This document shows positions 1 to 5,720 of a stretch of 6,880 bases of DNA, piece by piece. The stretch is from the NCBI GenBank assembly GCA_964458125.1, contig CAYWHE010000215.1:1-6880 (forward strand), read 5' to 3'. Both the position numbers and the translations under genes were made by a program. The notes below the pieces were generated by a model. The model searched no databases and was not told where the DNA came from. It was given only the letters and a program-made list of their open reading frames with translations. Position 1 is the first letter of the stretch. Every line of letters begins with the position of its first letter. This DNA is from CAYWHE01 sp964458125. GTDB lineage: Bacteria > Bacteroidota > Bacteroidia > AKYH767-A > OLB10.

Positions 1-63
1 AATCAGGATACGGCAGTCAATCAGGTTAAGAATCAGCTAAACAGAATGGTTAGCGGAGTTTGA
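1..63 (+). CDS. Possible C-terminal tail of a gene entering from the left
   Basis: The first frame is open from base 1 and stops with TGA at 61-63, giving 20 residues that end in QLNRMVSGV. The other two plus frames stop sooner (by base 40). The residues are polar and helix-like, which would suit a protein C-terminus. This is too short to assign a family, and an open stretch of 20 codons can arise by chance. If real, it converges on the minus-strand LysE-type gene with a 39-bp gap. Confidence 0.3.
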   Translation, partial: NQDTAVNQVKNQLNRMVSGV

Positions 64-102
64 GATTAAGCTTAAATTCAGGAAAATAGGGTGAGGTTTG
101 GT

Positions 103-708
103 TCAGGAAACCAATTTCATCATGGCCATGAACAGGAATAATAAACCCATAATTTTATCAGGATCAAGACGGACCATGAGCCTGTTGATAAAATGGCTGT
201 TCCTGGAAGCAAGCCAGGCATAAAGACTTAAAAGGGCAAAGGCCCCGGTGGCTGTGCCCACGACAAAAGCAAACTGATGGGAGGTTGTTTGAACCAGGAC
301 CATGCCATCAATGAAAAGCAGACTGGCAAACCAAAACGGAAGCAACTGGGGATTAAATAATGCAAGCAGGATCCCTTGTGACACTGACCGCTGAACGGAT
401 ACAGTTTGCCCGACGGGTCTCTTTTTACGGGGCAGAAAATAATATAAGGCCAGCAGGAGGAAAAAAGGAAATACCAGCGAATGAAGGGTATAAAGTGTTT
501 CCGGGTGGTCCCGGAGAAAGGCCAGGCAGAATAATGCAATCAGGGCATAGAGGCATTCGGGCAGGCTGCCGCCAAGGCCGACATATAAGGCCGATTTAAA
601 ATCGTTTTGAATGGCATTCCGGATCACCGTCATATTTACCGGTCCCGGATGAATGGAACCCGCAAAACTGATCAGGACTGTAAGCAGGAAAACAACGAAA
701 ACAGACAT
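103..708 (-). CDS. LysE/RhtB-type amino-acid exporter-like membrane protein
   Basis: This 201-residue protein is almost entirely hydrophobic, with about six likely membrane segments at roughly residues 1-20, 38-64, 72-92, 109-133, 145-167 and 184-200. The first segment ends in the PGPVN motif (residues 21-25), and a glycine-rich stretch with an acidic residue (GLGGSLPE, 44-51) follows. A second conserved-looking loop, FNPQLLPFW, lies at 118-126. Length, PGP motif and topology are typical of the LysE/RhtB translocator superfamily, whose known members export amino acids or related small molecules from the cytoplasm by secondary transport. The substrate cannot be predicted. The ATG at 706-708 sits just downstream of a consensus-like -7 element on the minus strand. 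The gene is divergent from msrA and has no clear partner. Confidence 0.8.
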   Translation of the reverse strand: MSVFVVFLLTVLISFAGSIHPGPVNMTVIRNAIQNDFKSALYVGLGGSLPECLYALIALFCLAFLRDHPETLYTLHSLVFPFFLLLALYYFLPRKKRPVGQTVSVQRSVSQGILLALFNPQLLPFWFASLLFIDGMVLVQTTSHQFAFVVGTATGAFALLSLYAWLASRNSHFINRLMVRLDPDKIMGLLFLFMAMMKLVS

Positions 709-724
709 GGTTTTTCAGATTACG

Positions 725-732
725 CAAAGGTA
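725..732 (-). promoter_or_regulatory. Candidate -7 promoter element for the LysE-type gene
   Basis: On the minus strand the sequence reads TACCTTTG, an exact match to the Bacteroidota -7 consensus TAnnTTTG. It ends 16 bp before the start codon at 708, so the leader would be only about 10 nt. No exact -33 TTG is present at the expected distance; the nearest is CTG (plus-strand CAG at 755-757), with a 22-bp spacer. It is therefore a partial match. Confidence 0.45.
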
Positions 733-950
733 TTGTAATTCAGGTCAGGAATGTCAGCACTGATTCAGATAATGCCGTATGAAAATAAGACATTTGATTT
801 GCAATTTCCTTCATCCGTTAACGTTTGATTCCCGGAATTTATCTTTCCCATTTTCTTTTCCGGCAATTGCTGATGATTACCTCTCCGGGCATCCCATATC
901 TGCAAGGCGGGAAGGGTTGTTACCGCCGCAGGGTTTAAAATGGCAGTATA

Positions 951-984
951 TTGACAATTTTTATGCGGATTACATGTACCTTTG
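951..984 (+). promoter_or_regulatory. Bacteroidota-type promoter for msrA
   Basis: TTGACA at 951-956 supplies a -33 TTG, and TACCTTTG at 977-984 is an exact TAnnTTTG -7 element. The gap from TTG to the -7 element is 23 bp, at the upper end of the spacing known in this phylum. Transcription would begin near 989-992, giving a very short leader (about 7-10 nt) before the ATG at 999. The -7 octamer is identical to the one facing the LysE-type gene on the other strand. Confidence 0.6.
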
Positions 985-998
985 TCTGAATTAATTTT

Positions 999-1691
999 AT
1001 GCAAACTGTTCCGGAACCTAAAGCCTTATTCTGTCGGGTAAGGATTTCCATTAACATGCTGTTCGCCGGATTATTTTCCGTACTGTTAATGATTCTTTCA
1101 TTTCAGAGCGTATCCGGGCAGAATTCAAAGAAGCCGGTCACTTCGGATCATGCCACCCATTACGACACAGCCACGTTTGCCAATGGCTGCTTCTGGTGCA
1201 CGGAGGCTGTTTTCCAGGAATTGAAGGGAGTGATTTCGGTAACATCGGGTTATTCCGGCGGAACGACAAAAAATCCAACCTACAGGCAAGTATGCACCGG
1301 TACCACCGGGCATGCCGAAGCCTGCCAGATTGTTTACAATCCAGGTGAGATAACATTTGCTGAATTGCTGGAAGTTTTCTGGAAGACGCATGATCCAACC
1401 ACCTTGAACAGGCAGGGCAACGATGAAGGAACCCAGTACCGTTCCGCCATCTTTTATCAGCATGAAGCCCAGCGCCTCACAGCTGAAAAATATAAATTGG
1501 AATTGAATAAATCCATGGTTTTTCCTGATCCCATTGTGACCGAAATAACCCCCTATAAGAATTTCTACAAAGCTGAAAATTACCATCAGGATTATTTCAA
1601 TCTTCATGGTGAGGAACCATATTGCCGGTTGATCATTCAGCCTAAACTGGATAAATTTAAAAGGGTATTTAGGGATAAACTGAGGAAATGA
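999..1691 (+). CDS. msrA: Peptide methionine sulfoxide reductase MsrA, exported
   Basis: MsrA reduces the S-epimer of methionine sulfoxide, free or in proteins, using a cysteine nucleophile. The 230-residue product has the hallmark GCFWC at 63-67 with catalytic Cys64. Other family motifs are SGYSGG (83-88), GHAE (104-107), HDPTTLNRQGND (131-142), EGTQYRS (143-149) and NYHQDYF (194-200). Cys209, in EPYCRLIIQPK near the C-terminus, is a likely resolving cysteine; Cys67 is another candidate. The N-terminus has a basic stretch (RVRIS) and a hydrophobic core (about 20-36) ending in SVSGQ, which looks like a cleavable signal peptide, so the enzyme is probably periplasmic. The 999 ATG is preferred because it keeps the basic n-region and lies just after a promoter; an internal ATG at 1056 would lose it. 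It is followed at a distance by msrB, which repairs the other epimer. Confidence 0.96.
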   Translation: MQTVPEPKALFCRVRISINMLFAGLFSVLLMILSFQSVSGQNSKKPVTSDHATHYDTATFANGCFWCTEAVFQELKGVISVTSGYSGGTTKNPTYRQVCTGTTGHAEACQIVYNPGEITFAELLEVFWKTHDPTTLNRQGNDEGTQYRSAIFYQHEAQRLTAEKYKLELNKSMVFPDPIVTEITPYKNFYKAENYHQDYFNLHGEEPYCRLIIQPKLDKFKRVFRDKLRK

Positions 1692-1730
1692 CGTTTTGAG
1701 AACGATGATCCTAGATGATTCAATGGTCCT

Positions 1731-1754
1731 GAATCCGTTTAAGCGGACAGATTC
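1731..1754 (+). terminator. Weak hairpin downstream of msrA
   Basis: About 40 bp after the msrA stop, TCCG (1734-1737) can pair with CGGA (1744-1747) around a 6-nt loop. An outer GAAT/ATTC pairing is possible if a three-base bulge (CAG) is allowed. A moderately T-rich stretch follows (GTTTATCGTTTG). The stem is short and interrupted, so a terminator role is only a guess. Confidence 0.2.
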
Positions 1755-1966
1755 GTTTATCGTTTGAAATCCAGCATATGGATAGTGAAGGAGGATGGTT
1801 AATCCCATATATAATCAACACCGGGATGGTAGAATTAATCGGAAACGCCTGAACAGACCGCGCGATTTTATAAGTGGATTTGATGAGAACGTTCATATGC
1901 AACTGCCGGATGACTGTACCATACACCTGTTGACTGACAGACAAAACTCAGGAAACACGAAAAAAA

Positions 1967-2479
1967 ATGAAAAAATTATATTTGCTCATAGCATTTCTTT
2001 CCGGTATGTTTTCCGGATGCAGTCAATCCGTTAACGAATCTGAAACAATAACAAATAATATTAAAACCATGCAAAAGGATACCCTTCCCGTGAACAAATC
2101 GGAGGAAGAATGGAGAAAGCAGCTCACCCCTGAACAGTTTCGTGTATTGCGTGAAAAGGGAACGGAAGCGCCCTATACCGGCCGGTACTATATGTCTAAG
2201 GAGAAGGGTATATACGTTTGCGCGGCCTGCGGCAATGAACTGTTTTCCTCCGACATGAAATTTGATTCCCATTGCGGATGGCCAAGTTTCGATCAGGAGC
2301 TTATGGGAGGTAAAATCATACAGCAGCGGGATACCAGTCACGGGATGATCCGTACTGAAATTCTTTGCGCCCGCTGCGGATCACACCTCGGACATATTTT
2401 TGATGACGGGCCAACGTCCACCGGGATGCGCTATTGTGTGAATTCAGTTTCGCTCGGTTTCAAAGACAGCCTGAAATAA
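1967..2479 (+). CDS. msrB: Peptide methionine sulfoxide reductase MsrB, predicted lipoprotein
   Basis: MsrB reduces the R-epimer of methionine sulfoxide in proteins. The 170-residue product has two zinc-binding CxxC pairs (Cys85/Cys88 and Cys134/Cys137), GWPSF at 104-108, HLGHIFDDGP at 140-149 and catalytic Cys157 in RYCVNS. Cys103, directly before GWPSF, occupies the place of the recycling cysteine in Neisseria-type MsrB, so a disulfide mechanism regenerated by a thioredoxin-like partner is likely. The N-terminus (MKKLYLLIAFLSGMFSGC) is a lipoprotein signal with the lipidated cysteine at position 18, followed by a polar linker of about 30 residues. The protein is therefore probably envelope-anchored. 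The ATG at 1967 is chosen because it includes this signal; an internal Met35 would give a cytoplasmic form. No clear promoter was found in the 275 bp upstream, so read-through from msrA is possible. Confidence 0.95.
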   Translation: MKKLYLLIAFLSGMFSGCSQSVNESETITNNIKTMQKDTLPVNKSEEEWRKQLTPEQFRVLREKGTEAPYTGRYYMSKEKGIYVCAACGNELFSSDMKFDSHCGWPSFDQELMGGKIIQQRDTSHGMIRTEILCARCGSHLGHIFDDGPTSTGMRYCVNSVSLGFKDSLK

Positions 2480-2496
2480 ATTTTGGTGAACGGTAC

Positions 2497-2535
2497 TTCC
2501 ATTCAGTCGGGTTTTAAAGATACGGCTGAATGGAA
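2497..2535. terminator. Strong hairpin between convergent msrB and SDR genes
   Basis: TTCCATTCAGTCG (2497-2509) pairs with CGGCTGAATGGAA (2523-2535). The outer 10 bp are perfect; one T-G position inside is a wobble pair when msrB RNA is read; the loop is 13 nt. It starts 18 bp after the msrB stop and lies about 60 bp from the end of the converging SDR gene. No long T-tract follows on the plus strand; on the minus strand a T-rich stretch appears about 10 nt past the stem. A shared terminator or mRNA 3'-end stabiliser is the simplest reading. Confidence 0.5.
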
Positions 2536-2595
2536 TCGTTGAATTGCTTTCCGGAGGATGTGTGAATCCGGTAATTTTCAAACCGGTTGATAAAT

Positions 2596-3270
2596 TCAAC
2601 TTCCCCCGTATACGTGAAGTTCGGTTTCCCTTAATTTTTCCGCTTTTATACAAAAGGCAATTGCTTCAGCAACTTCCTCCGTTTTTACCCATTTCGAAAA
2701 ATCAGCATCCGGCATGGAAGCCCTGTTTTGAGGGGTGTCCATCGTGCCCGGGACAATTATGGAGGCCTTGATGCCGGTTTTAGGATAGCCTGCATGGATG
2801 ATTTCGGCCAGTCTGAAAAGCAGGGATTTTGAAAGTCCATAGGCCAGACTGTTAACGGAAAACCTTCCATCCGTACCTGGTTTGGAACCAATGAAAATAA
2901 AATGCCCCGGTTTTTTATTGGCAGTCATAACCTGGTAAAAGGGCCGGAAGAGGTTGTACGCCGACTTGAAATTTAAATTCAGCATCTGATCGATATCAGT
3001 AACCGAAGTCGTATGGATATCCCCGGGACTGAACCCGCCTACCAATAAAACGACCACATCGGTATCTGCATGTTTTATGGAAGCCTCTTCACAGGCATGC
3101 ACGTCCAGCACATCGAGCGAAAGAAATGTGAGATGAGCAGAATCGTCAACCAGGCCGGCATGCATCGTTTCACGATTGGCGGCAACTACCTGGTAACCGG
3201 CGCCCAGAAGTGTTCTGACAACAGCAACGCCAAGGTTTCCGCCGGCACCGCTGACAAGGATTTTTTTCAT
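2596..3270 (-). CDS. Short-chain dehydrogenase/reductase (SDR) family protein
   Basis: This 224-residue protein begins with a Rossmann nucleotide-binding motif, SGAGGNLG (residues 7-14), close to the SDR TGxxxGxG pattern. The catalytic set is recognisable: a candidate Asn in NLNF (98-101), Ser129 in FIGSK, and Tyr144 with Lys148 in YGLSK. VPGTMDTP (173-180) matches the PGxxxT stretch after the active site that helps hold the cofactor. NAD(P)-dependent oxidation or reduction in the cytoplasm is expected; the substrate is not predictable. At 224 residues it is at the short end for a classical SDR, but all core elements are present. No good promoter match was found directly upstream, so it may be co-transcribed with the gene at 3374-4288 on the same strand, 103 bp away. 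It converges on msrB across a hairpin. Confidence 0.88.
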   Translation of the reverse strand: MKKILVSGAGGNLGVAVVRTLLGAGYQVVAANRETMHAGLVDDSAHLTFLSLDVLDVHACEEASIKHADTDVVVLLVGGFSPGDIHTTSVTDIDQMLNLNFKSAYNLFRPFYQVMTANKKPGHFIFIGSKPGTDGRFSVNSLAYGLSKSLLFRLAEIIHAGYPKTGIKASIIVPGTMDTPQNRASMPDADFSKWVKTEEVAEAIAFCIKAEKLRETELHVYGGS

Positions 3271-3348
3271 GTGACAGGTAAGTTATTTTCAACAAATGTT
3301 ATGCAAACAAAAACAGGTGGATGGAAATATCGTTCATAAATTGAAGCA

Positions 3349-3358
3349 GGATTAATCC
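3349..3358. repeat. 10-bp perfect palindrome between two minus-strand genes
   Basis: GGATTAATCC is self-complementary and lies 15 bp past the end of the 304-residue gene and about 80 bp upstream of the SDR start. It could be an operator half-site pair, but a single 10-bp palindrome has little weight. Confidence 0.2.
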
Positions 3359-3373
3359 CATAATACGGCTTGA

Positions 3374-4288
3374 TCAGCGAAAATGGTATTTCATTTCGAA
3401 TTGCCCCCTTTGAAGCCAGGACGCGGCATAGTTATGAATATGAGCGAGGGAAGGTCCGTCCTGAATTTTTTTACTTTTATGCAAGTTAAAAACCAGGAGA
3501 CGGTGAATTCCGAAATCCTGGTGATGGCTGTATTCCAGTTCATGGTATTGAAGGATATCTTTCGGCAGCGGCAGATGCCATTCCTCGGACCAGCCGGAGC
3601 AAATGGATGGATCAGGTACCGACAGATCCCTGTTATGATTTTTTCCCAGGCGGTAAACCTCTTTGAAACTCCCTGCCTGCATTTCAGAAAGAACAATTTT
3701 CCTGTACATCTGTACCTGGCCACAGGCCTTTCCGGCCATCCGGAGGGAAATGATAAAAGTTGTTTCATTGATCCGTCCAAAAAGATCCGTGGGAAAAATA
3801 TTATACAGATCCCCTTCGCCAACGCTGATCAAATAGATCGGGCGGGGAATGGAATAAGCGATCCGGACCTGGTTGTACCGGTTGCCCTTAAGTCTGATAT
3901 TTCCCTTCCTCAGGGAACGTATGAACATGATGGAATGGTTAATAAACCGGTAAAAGGGAGGAATTAACTGATGCGTACCATTTAGACACGTATACAGCTG
4001 TAAATCATGGTGCCCTGTTTTCAGGATAGCCGTTCCTTTCAGTTTTAAAGAAGCAACCTTTTTACTTCCTGTACCTGCTGAAACAAAATCCAGATACAAC
4101 ACTTCAGGCATTCCAGGTTTGTAAGGGATGCCGATAATAACCGGCTGGTAACCCAGGAAAAAATGAATACCAGTCAGGTCCTGGTCCCGCCATACAGCAC
4201 GCAGGGGATACTGTTCCGGATTTTCGAGACAAAGGTATTCCTGAGGAAAATGATGACCTTTTATTCTGTTTATTAATGGTGCAGGCAT
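3374..4288 (-). CDS. Uncharacterised protein with possible flavin-reductase-like domain
   Basis: This 304-residue protein has no signal peptide or clear membrane segment. The stretch from about 141 to 225 resembles FMN-binding split-barrel (flavin reductase-like) proteins: SIPRPIYLISVGEGD (146-160) looks like the family's PRPVALVST-type strand, NIFPTDLFG (163-171) like its N-x-x-P-F loop, and a lysine (Lys187) lies in the following K-containing loop. The N-terminal half (about 1-135) has beta-type patterning but no motif I recognise, and the C-terminal 80 residues are rich in His, Tyr and Trp. If the fold guess is right, it would bind FMN or a related cofactor and act in redox chemistry, which would suit the neighbouring SDR gene downstream on the same strand. 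Residue patterning and length make this the coding frame; other frames over the region are shadows. The assignment is from memory of patterns and is tentative. Confidence 0.6.
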   Translation of the reverse strand: MPAPLINRIKGHHFPQEYLCLENPEQYPLRAVWRDQDLTGIHFFLGYQPVIIGIPYKPGMPEVLYLDFVSAGTGSKKVASLKLKGTAILKTGHHDLQLYTCLNGTHQLIPPFYRFINHSIMFIRSLRKGNIRLKGNRYNQVRIAYSIPRPIYLISVGEGDLYNIFPTDLFGRINETTFIISLRMAGKACGQVQMYRKIVLSEMQAGSFKEVYRLGKNHNRDLSVPDPSICSGWSEEWHLPLPKDILQYHELEYSHHQDFGIHRLLVFNLHKSKKIQDGPSLAHIHNYAASWLQRGQFEMKYHFR

Positions 4289-4310
4289 TATGTTTCCGGA
4301 TTTATCAATC

Positions 4311-4318
4311 GAAAGATA
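4311..4318 (-). promoter_or_regulatory. Weak -7-like element for the 304-residue gene
   Basis: On the minus strand this reads TATCTTTC, one mismatch from TAnnTTTG, 22 bp before the start codon at 4288. No matching -33 TTG is seen at the right distance. The position is sensible but the match is weak. Confidence 0.2.
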
Positions 4319-4449
4319 GAAATTATTCCTGGTCCGGGAAATGGCTAATCGGAATACAGGCCTGAATGTGGATTTCAGCCAGTGAACGATTCGATGGCGG
4401 GAAACCGCAGAAATAAACAGACCGGTATGTGTTAATGATTTTATCTTGT

Positions 4450-4457
4450 TATTTTTG
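4450..4457 (+). promoter_or_regulatory. -7 promoter element for the DinB-NRDE-ATP-grasp operon
   Basis: TATTTTTG is an exact TAnnTTTG match. A -33-like GTG lies at 4429-4431 with an 18-bp spacer in place of the expected TTG. Transcription would start near 4462-4464, downstream of the ATG at 4446, which supports the ATG at 4476 as the true start of the first gene with a leader of about 13 nt. Confidence 0.5.
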
Positions 4458-4475
4458 AGGCATTATACCACAACC

Positions 4476-4985
4476 ATGCATCTCCAGCAAACTTCCGAAG
4501 AAATTTTAAACCAGCTCATCCAACTTCTGGTTGAAATGGATGATGATCAGTACCGGAATCCTGTTCATACATTATCGAAGGGAAGCATTGGCGTACATGT
4601 CAGGCATGTGATTGAATTTTATGAATGCCTGCTGAAGGGCTTTGAAAGCGGCTGCGTGGATTATGACAGCCGGCAGCGAAACACCCTTATTGAAAATGAA
4701 CGCAATTACTCCATTCAGGCCATTGGTGCCATCATCAGTCAAATTCACCGGATCCCGTCTGACAGGGAGCTTCATATCAGCATTAATTTATCGAAATCGG
4801 GAAATCCAATGGTTTTACCCACCTGTTTTTACCGGGAACTGGCCTATAATATCGAGCATGCCATACACCACATGGCCCTTATCCGGATTGGGGTGGAAGC
4901 AGCCTATCCCCAGGTAAAAATAAGGGAGGAATTTGGTATTGCCTGTTCGACCCTCCGATACCGGAAACAGTTATGTGTACGGTAA
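4476..4985 (+). CDS. DinB-like four-helix metal-binding protein
   Basis: The 169-residue product is mostly alpha-helical and matches the DinB/YfiT-like superfamily, which binds a divalent metal through three histidines. Candidate ligands are His41 or His44 in VHVRHVIEFY (40-49) and the H-xxx-H pair His128/His132 in EHAIHHMALI (127-136). The C-terminal FGIACSTLRYR (153-163) resembles a motif seen in Bacteroidota members of the family. Some DinB-like proteins are thiol-dependent transferases (for example with bacillithiol or mycothiol); most are uncharacterised, and no specific reaction can be assigned here. A longer reading from ATG 4446 adds ten residues, but that codon precedes the predicted transcription start, so 4476 is preferred. 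It is the first gene of a tight operon, overlapping the next gene by 13 bp. Confidence 0.8.
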   Translation: MHLQQTSEEILNQLIQLLVEMDDDQYRNPVHTLSKGSIGVHVRHVIEFYECLLKGFESGCVDYDSRQRNTLIENERNYSIQAIGAIISQIHRIPSDRELHISINLSKSGNPMVLPTCFYRELAYNIEHAIHHMALIRIGVEAAYPQVKIREEFGIACSTLRYRKQLCVR

Positions 4986-5689
4986 CCTTTTTGCCCACAG
5001 GCGAAACGGATTTTGTTCTCACCTCCAACCGGGATGAACAGACAACCCGGTTGCGGGCCATTGAGCCTATGTCGTATATGGTTAACGATACCGAGGTTTT
5101 TTTTCCCAAAGACAGGCAGGCCGAAGGAACCTGGATGGCCTGCAGCGGCCATAAATTCACACTTTGCCTGCTGAATGGTGCGTTTACCAAACATGAACGC
5201 AAGCAGGGCTATGCCAAAAGCCGTGGCCTTGTATTGCTTGATTTTTTCCTGTTTAATGATGTGGATACATTCCTTTCGGAATATGATTTTTCAGGCATTG
5301 AGCCCTTCACGATGCTTTTTCTCGATACAGACAGGAAAATACGATTGACAGAAGCCAGATGGGATGAGGTTTTGCTGCATCAAAGGGAAGTAAATGCGAA
5401 ACGGCCGCATATCTGGTCTTCCGTTACCCTTTATTCAACCGAAATGATTAAAAAAAGGGAAGACTGGTTCCTTGAATTCCTTTCCGGGAATCAGCAAAAC
5501 AAAGCGGATCAGATTTTGAACTTTCATCATTTCGCAGGCCGTGAGGATACTGAAAACGGTCTGATCATGAACAGGGAAAACCGGGTGCGGACGGTTAGCA
5601 TTACCAGCGTGAGCAAACAGAACGAGACCATTACTATGACTTATAAGGATGTTATTGACGAAAAGGTATATACAAGAACGATTCCTTGA
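4973..5689 (+). CDS. NRDE family protein (TANGO2 homologue)
   Basis: This 238-residue protein begins MCTVTF and carries the signature NRDE at 19-22 within LTSNRDEQ. GTWMAC (52-57) and LCLLNGAF (64-71) fit the next family blocks, and a C-terminal block runs from FHHFAG (184-189) to RTVSITSV (206-213). The family (Pfam NRDE/TANGO2) resembles N-terminal-nucleophile hydrolases, and the conserved Cys2 would become the N-terminal residue after Met removal. Eukaryotic TANGO2 is linked to Golgi organisation and to heme or lipid handling; the bacterial role is not established. No signal peptide is seen, so it is probably cytoplasmic. The ATG lies inside the end of the DinB-like gene (13-bp overlap), which suggests translational coupling; the ATP-grasp gene follows after 31 bp. 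Confidence 0.9.
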   Translation: MCTVTFLPTGETDFVLTSNRDEQTTRLRAIEPMSYMVNDTEVFFPKDRQAEGTWMACSGHKFTLCLLNGAFTKHERKQGYAKSRGLVLLDFFLFNDVDTFLSEYDFSGIEPFTMLFLDTDRKIRLTEARWDEVLLHQREVNAKRPHIWSSVTLYSTEMIKKREDWFLEFLSGNQQNKADQILNFHHFAGREDTENGLIMNRENRVRTVSITSVSKQNETITMTYKDVIDEKVYTRTIP

Positions 5690-5720
5690 TCAAAGCTTTC
5701 GATGGCGAAGACCCTTATGG

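Noticed and set aside
66..75. TTAAGCTTAA palindrome in the gap before the LysE-type gene
   Set aside because: A single short A/T-rich palindrome with no T-tract or second site is too weak to call a terminator or operator.
779..994. 71-codon plus-strand open frame upstream of msrA
   Set aside because: It runs through the msrA promoter, its translation has no recognisable pattern, and no promoter or start signal supports it. Best read as chance.
1125..1808. 227-codon minus-strand open frame opposite msrA
   Set aside because: It is antisense to an unmistakable msrA and its translation has no family features.
3293..3300. AACATTTG on the minus strand as an SDR promoter
   Set aside because: It is one mismatch from TAnnTTTG but has lost the T of the leading TA and has no -33 TTG at the right spacing.
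1794..3362. Shared 11-mer TTAATCCCATA at 1799-1809 and 3352-3362
   Set aside because: It is short, occurs only twice, has no matching flanks and is consistent with chance.
3383..3967. 194-codon plus-strand open frame opposite the 304-residue gene
   Set aside because: The minus-strand frame is longer and has better protein-like patterning, including a possible flavin-reductase-like segment. The plus frame looks like a shadow.
4446..4475. Ten-residue N-terminal extension of the DinB-like protein from ATG 4446
   Set aside because: This ATG overlaps or precedes the -7 element at 4450-4457, and the extension does not resemble the family N-terminus.
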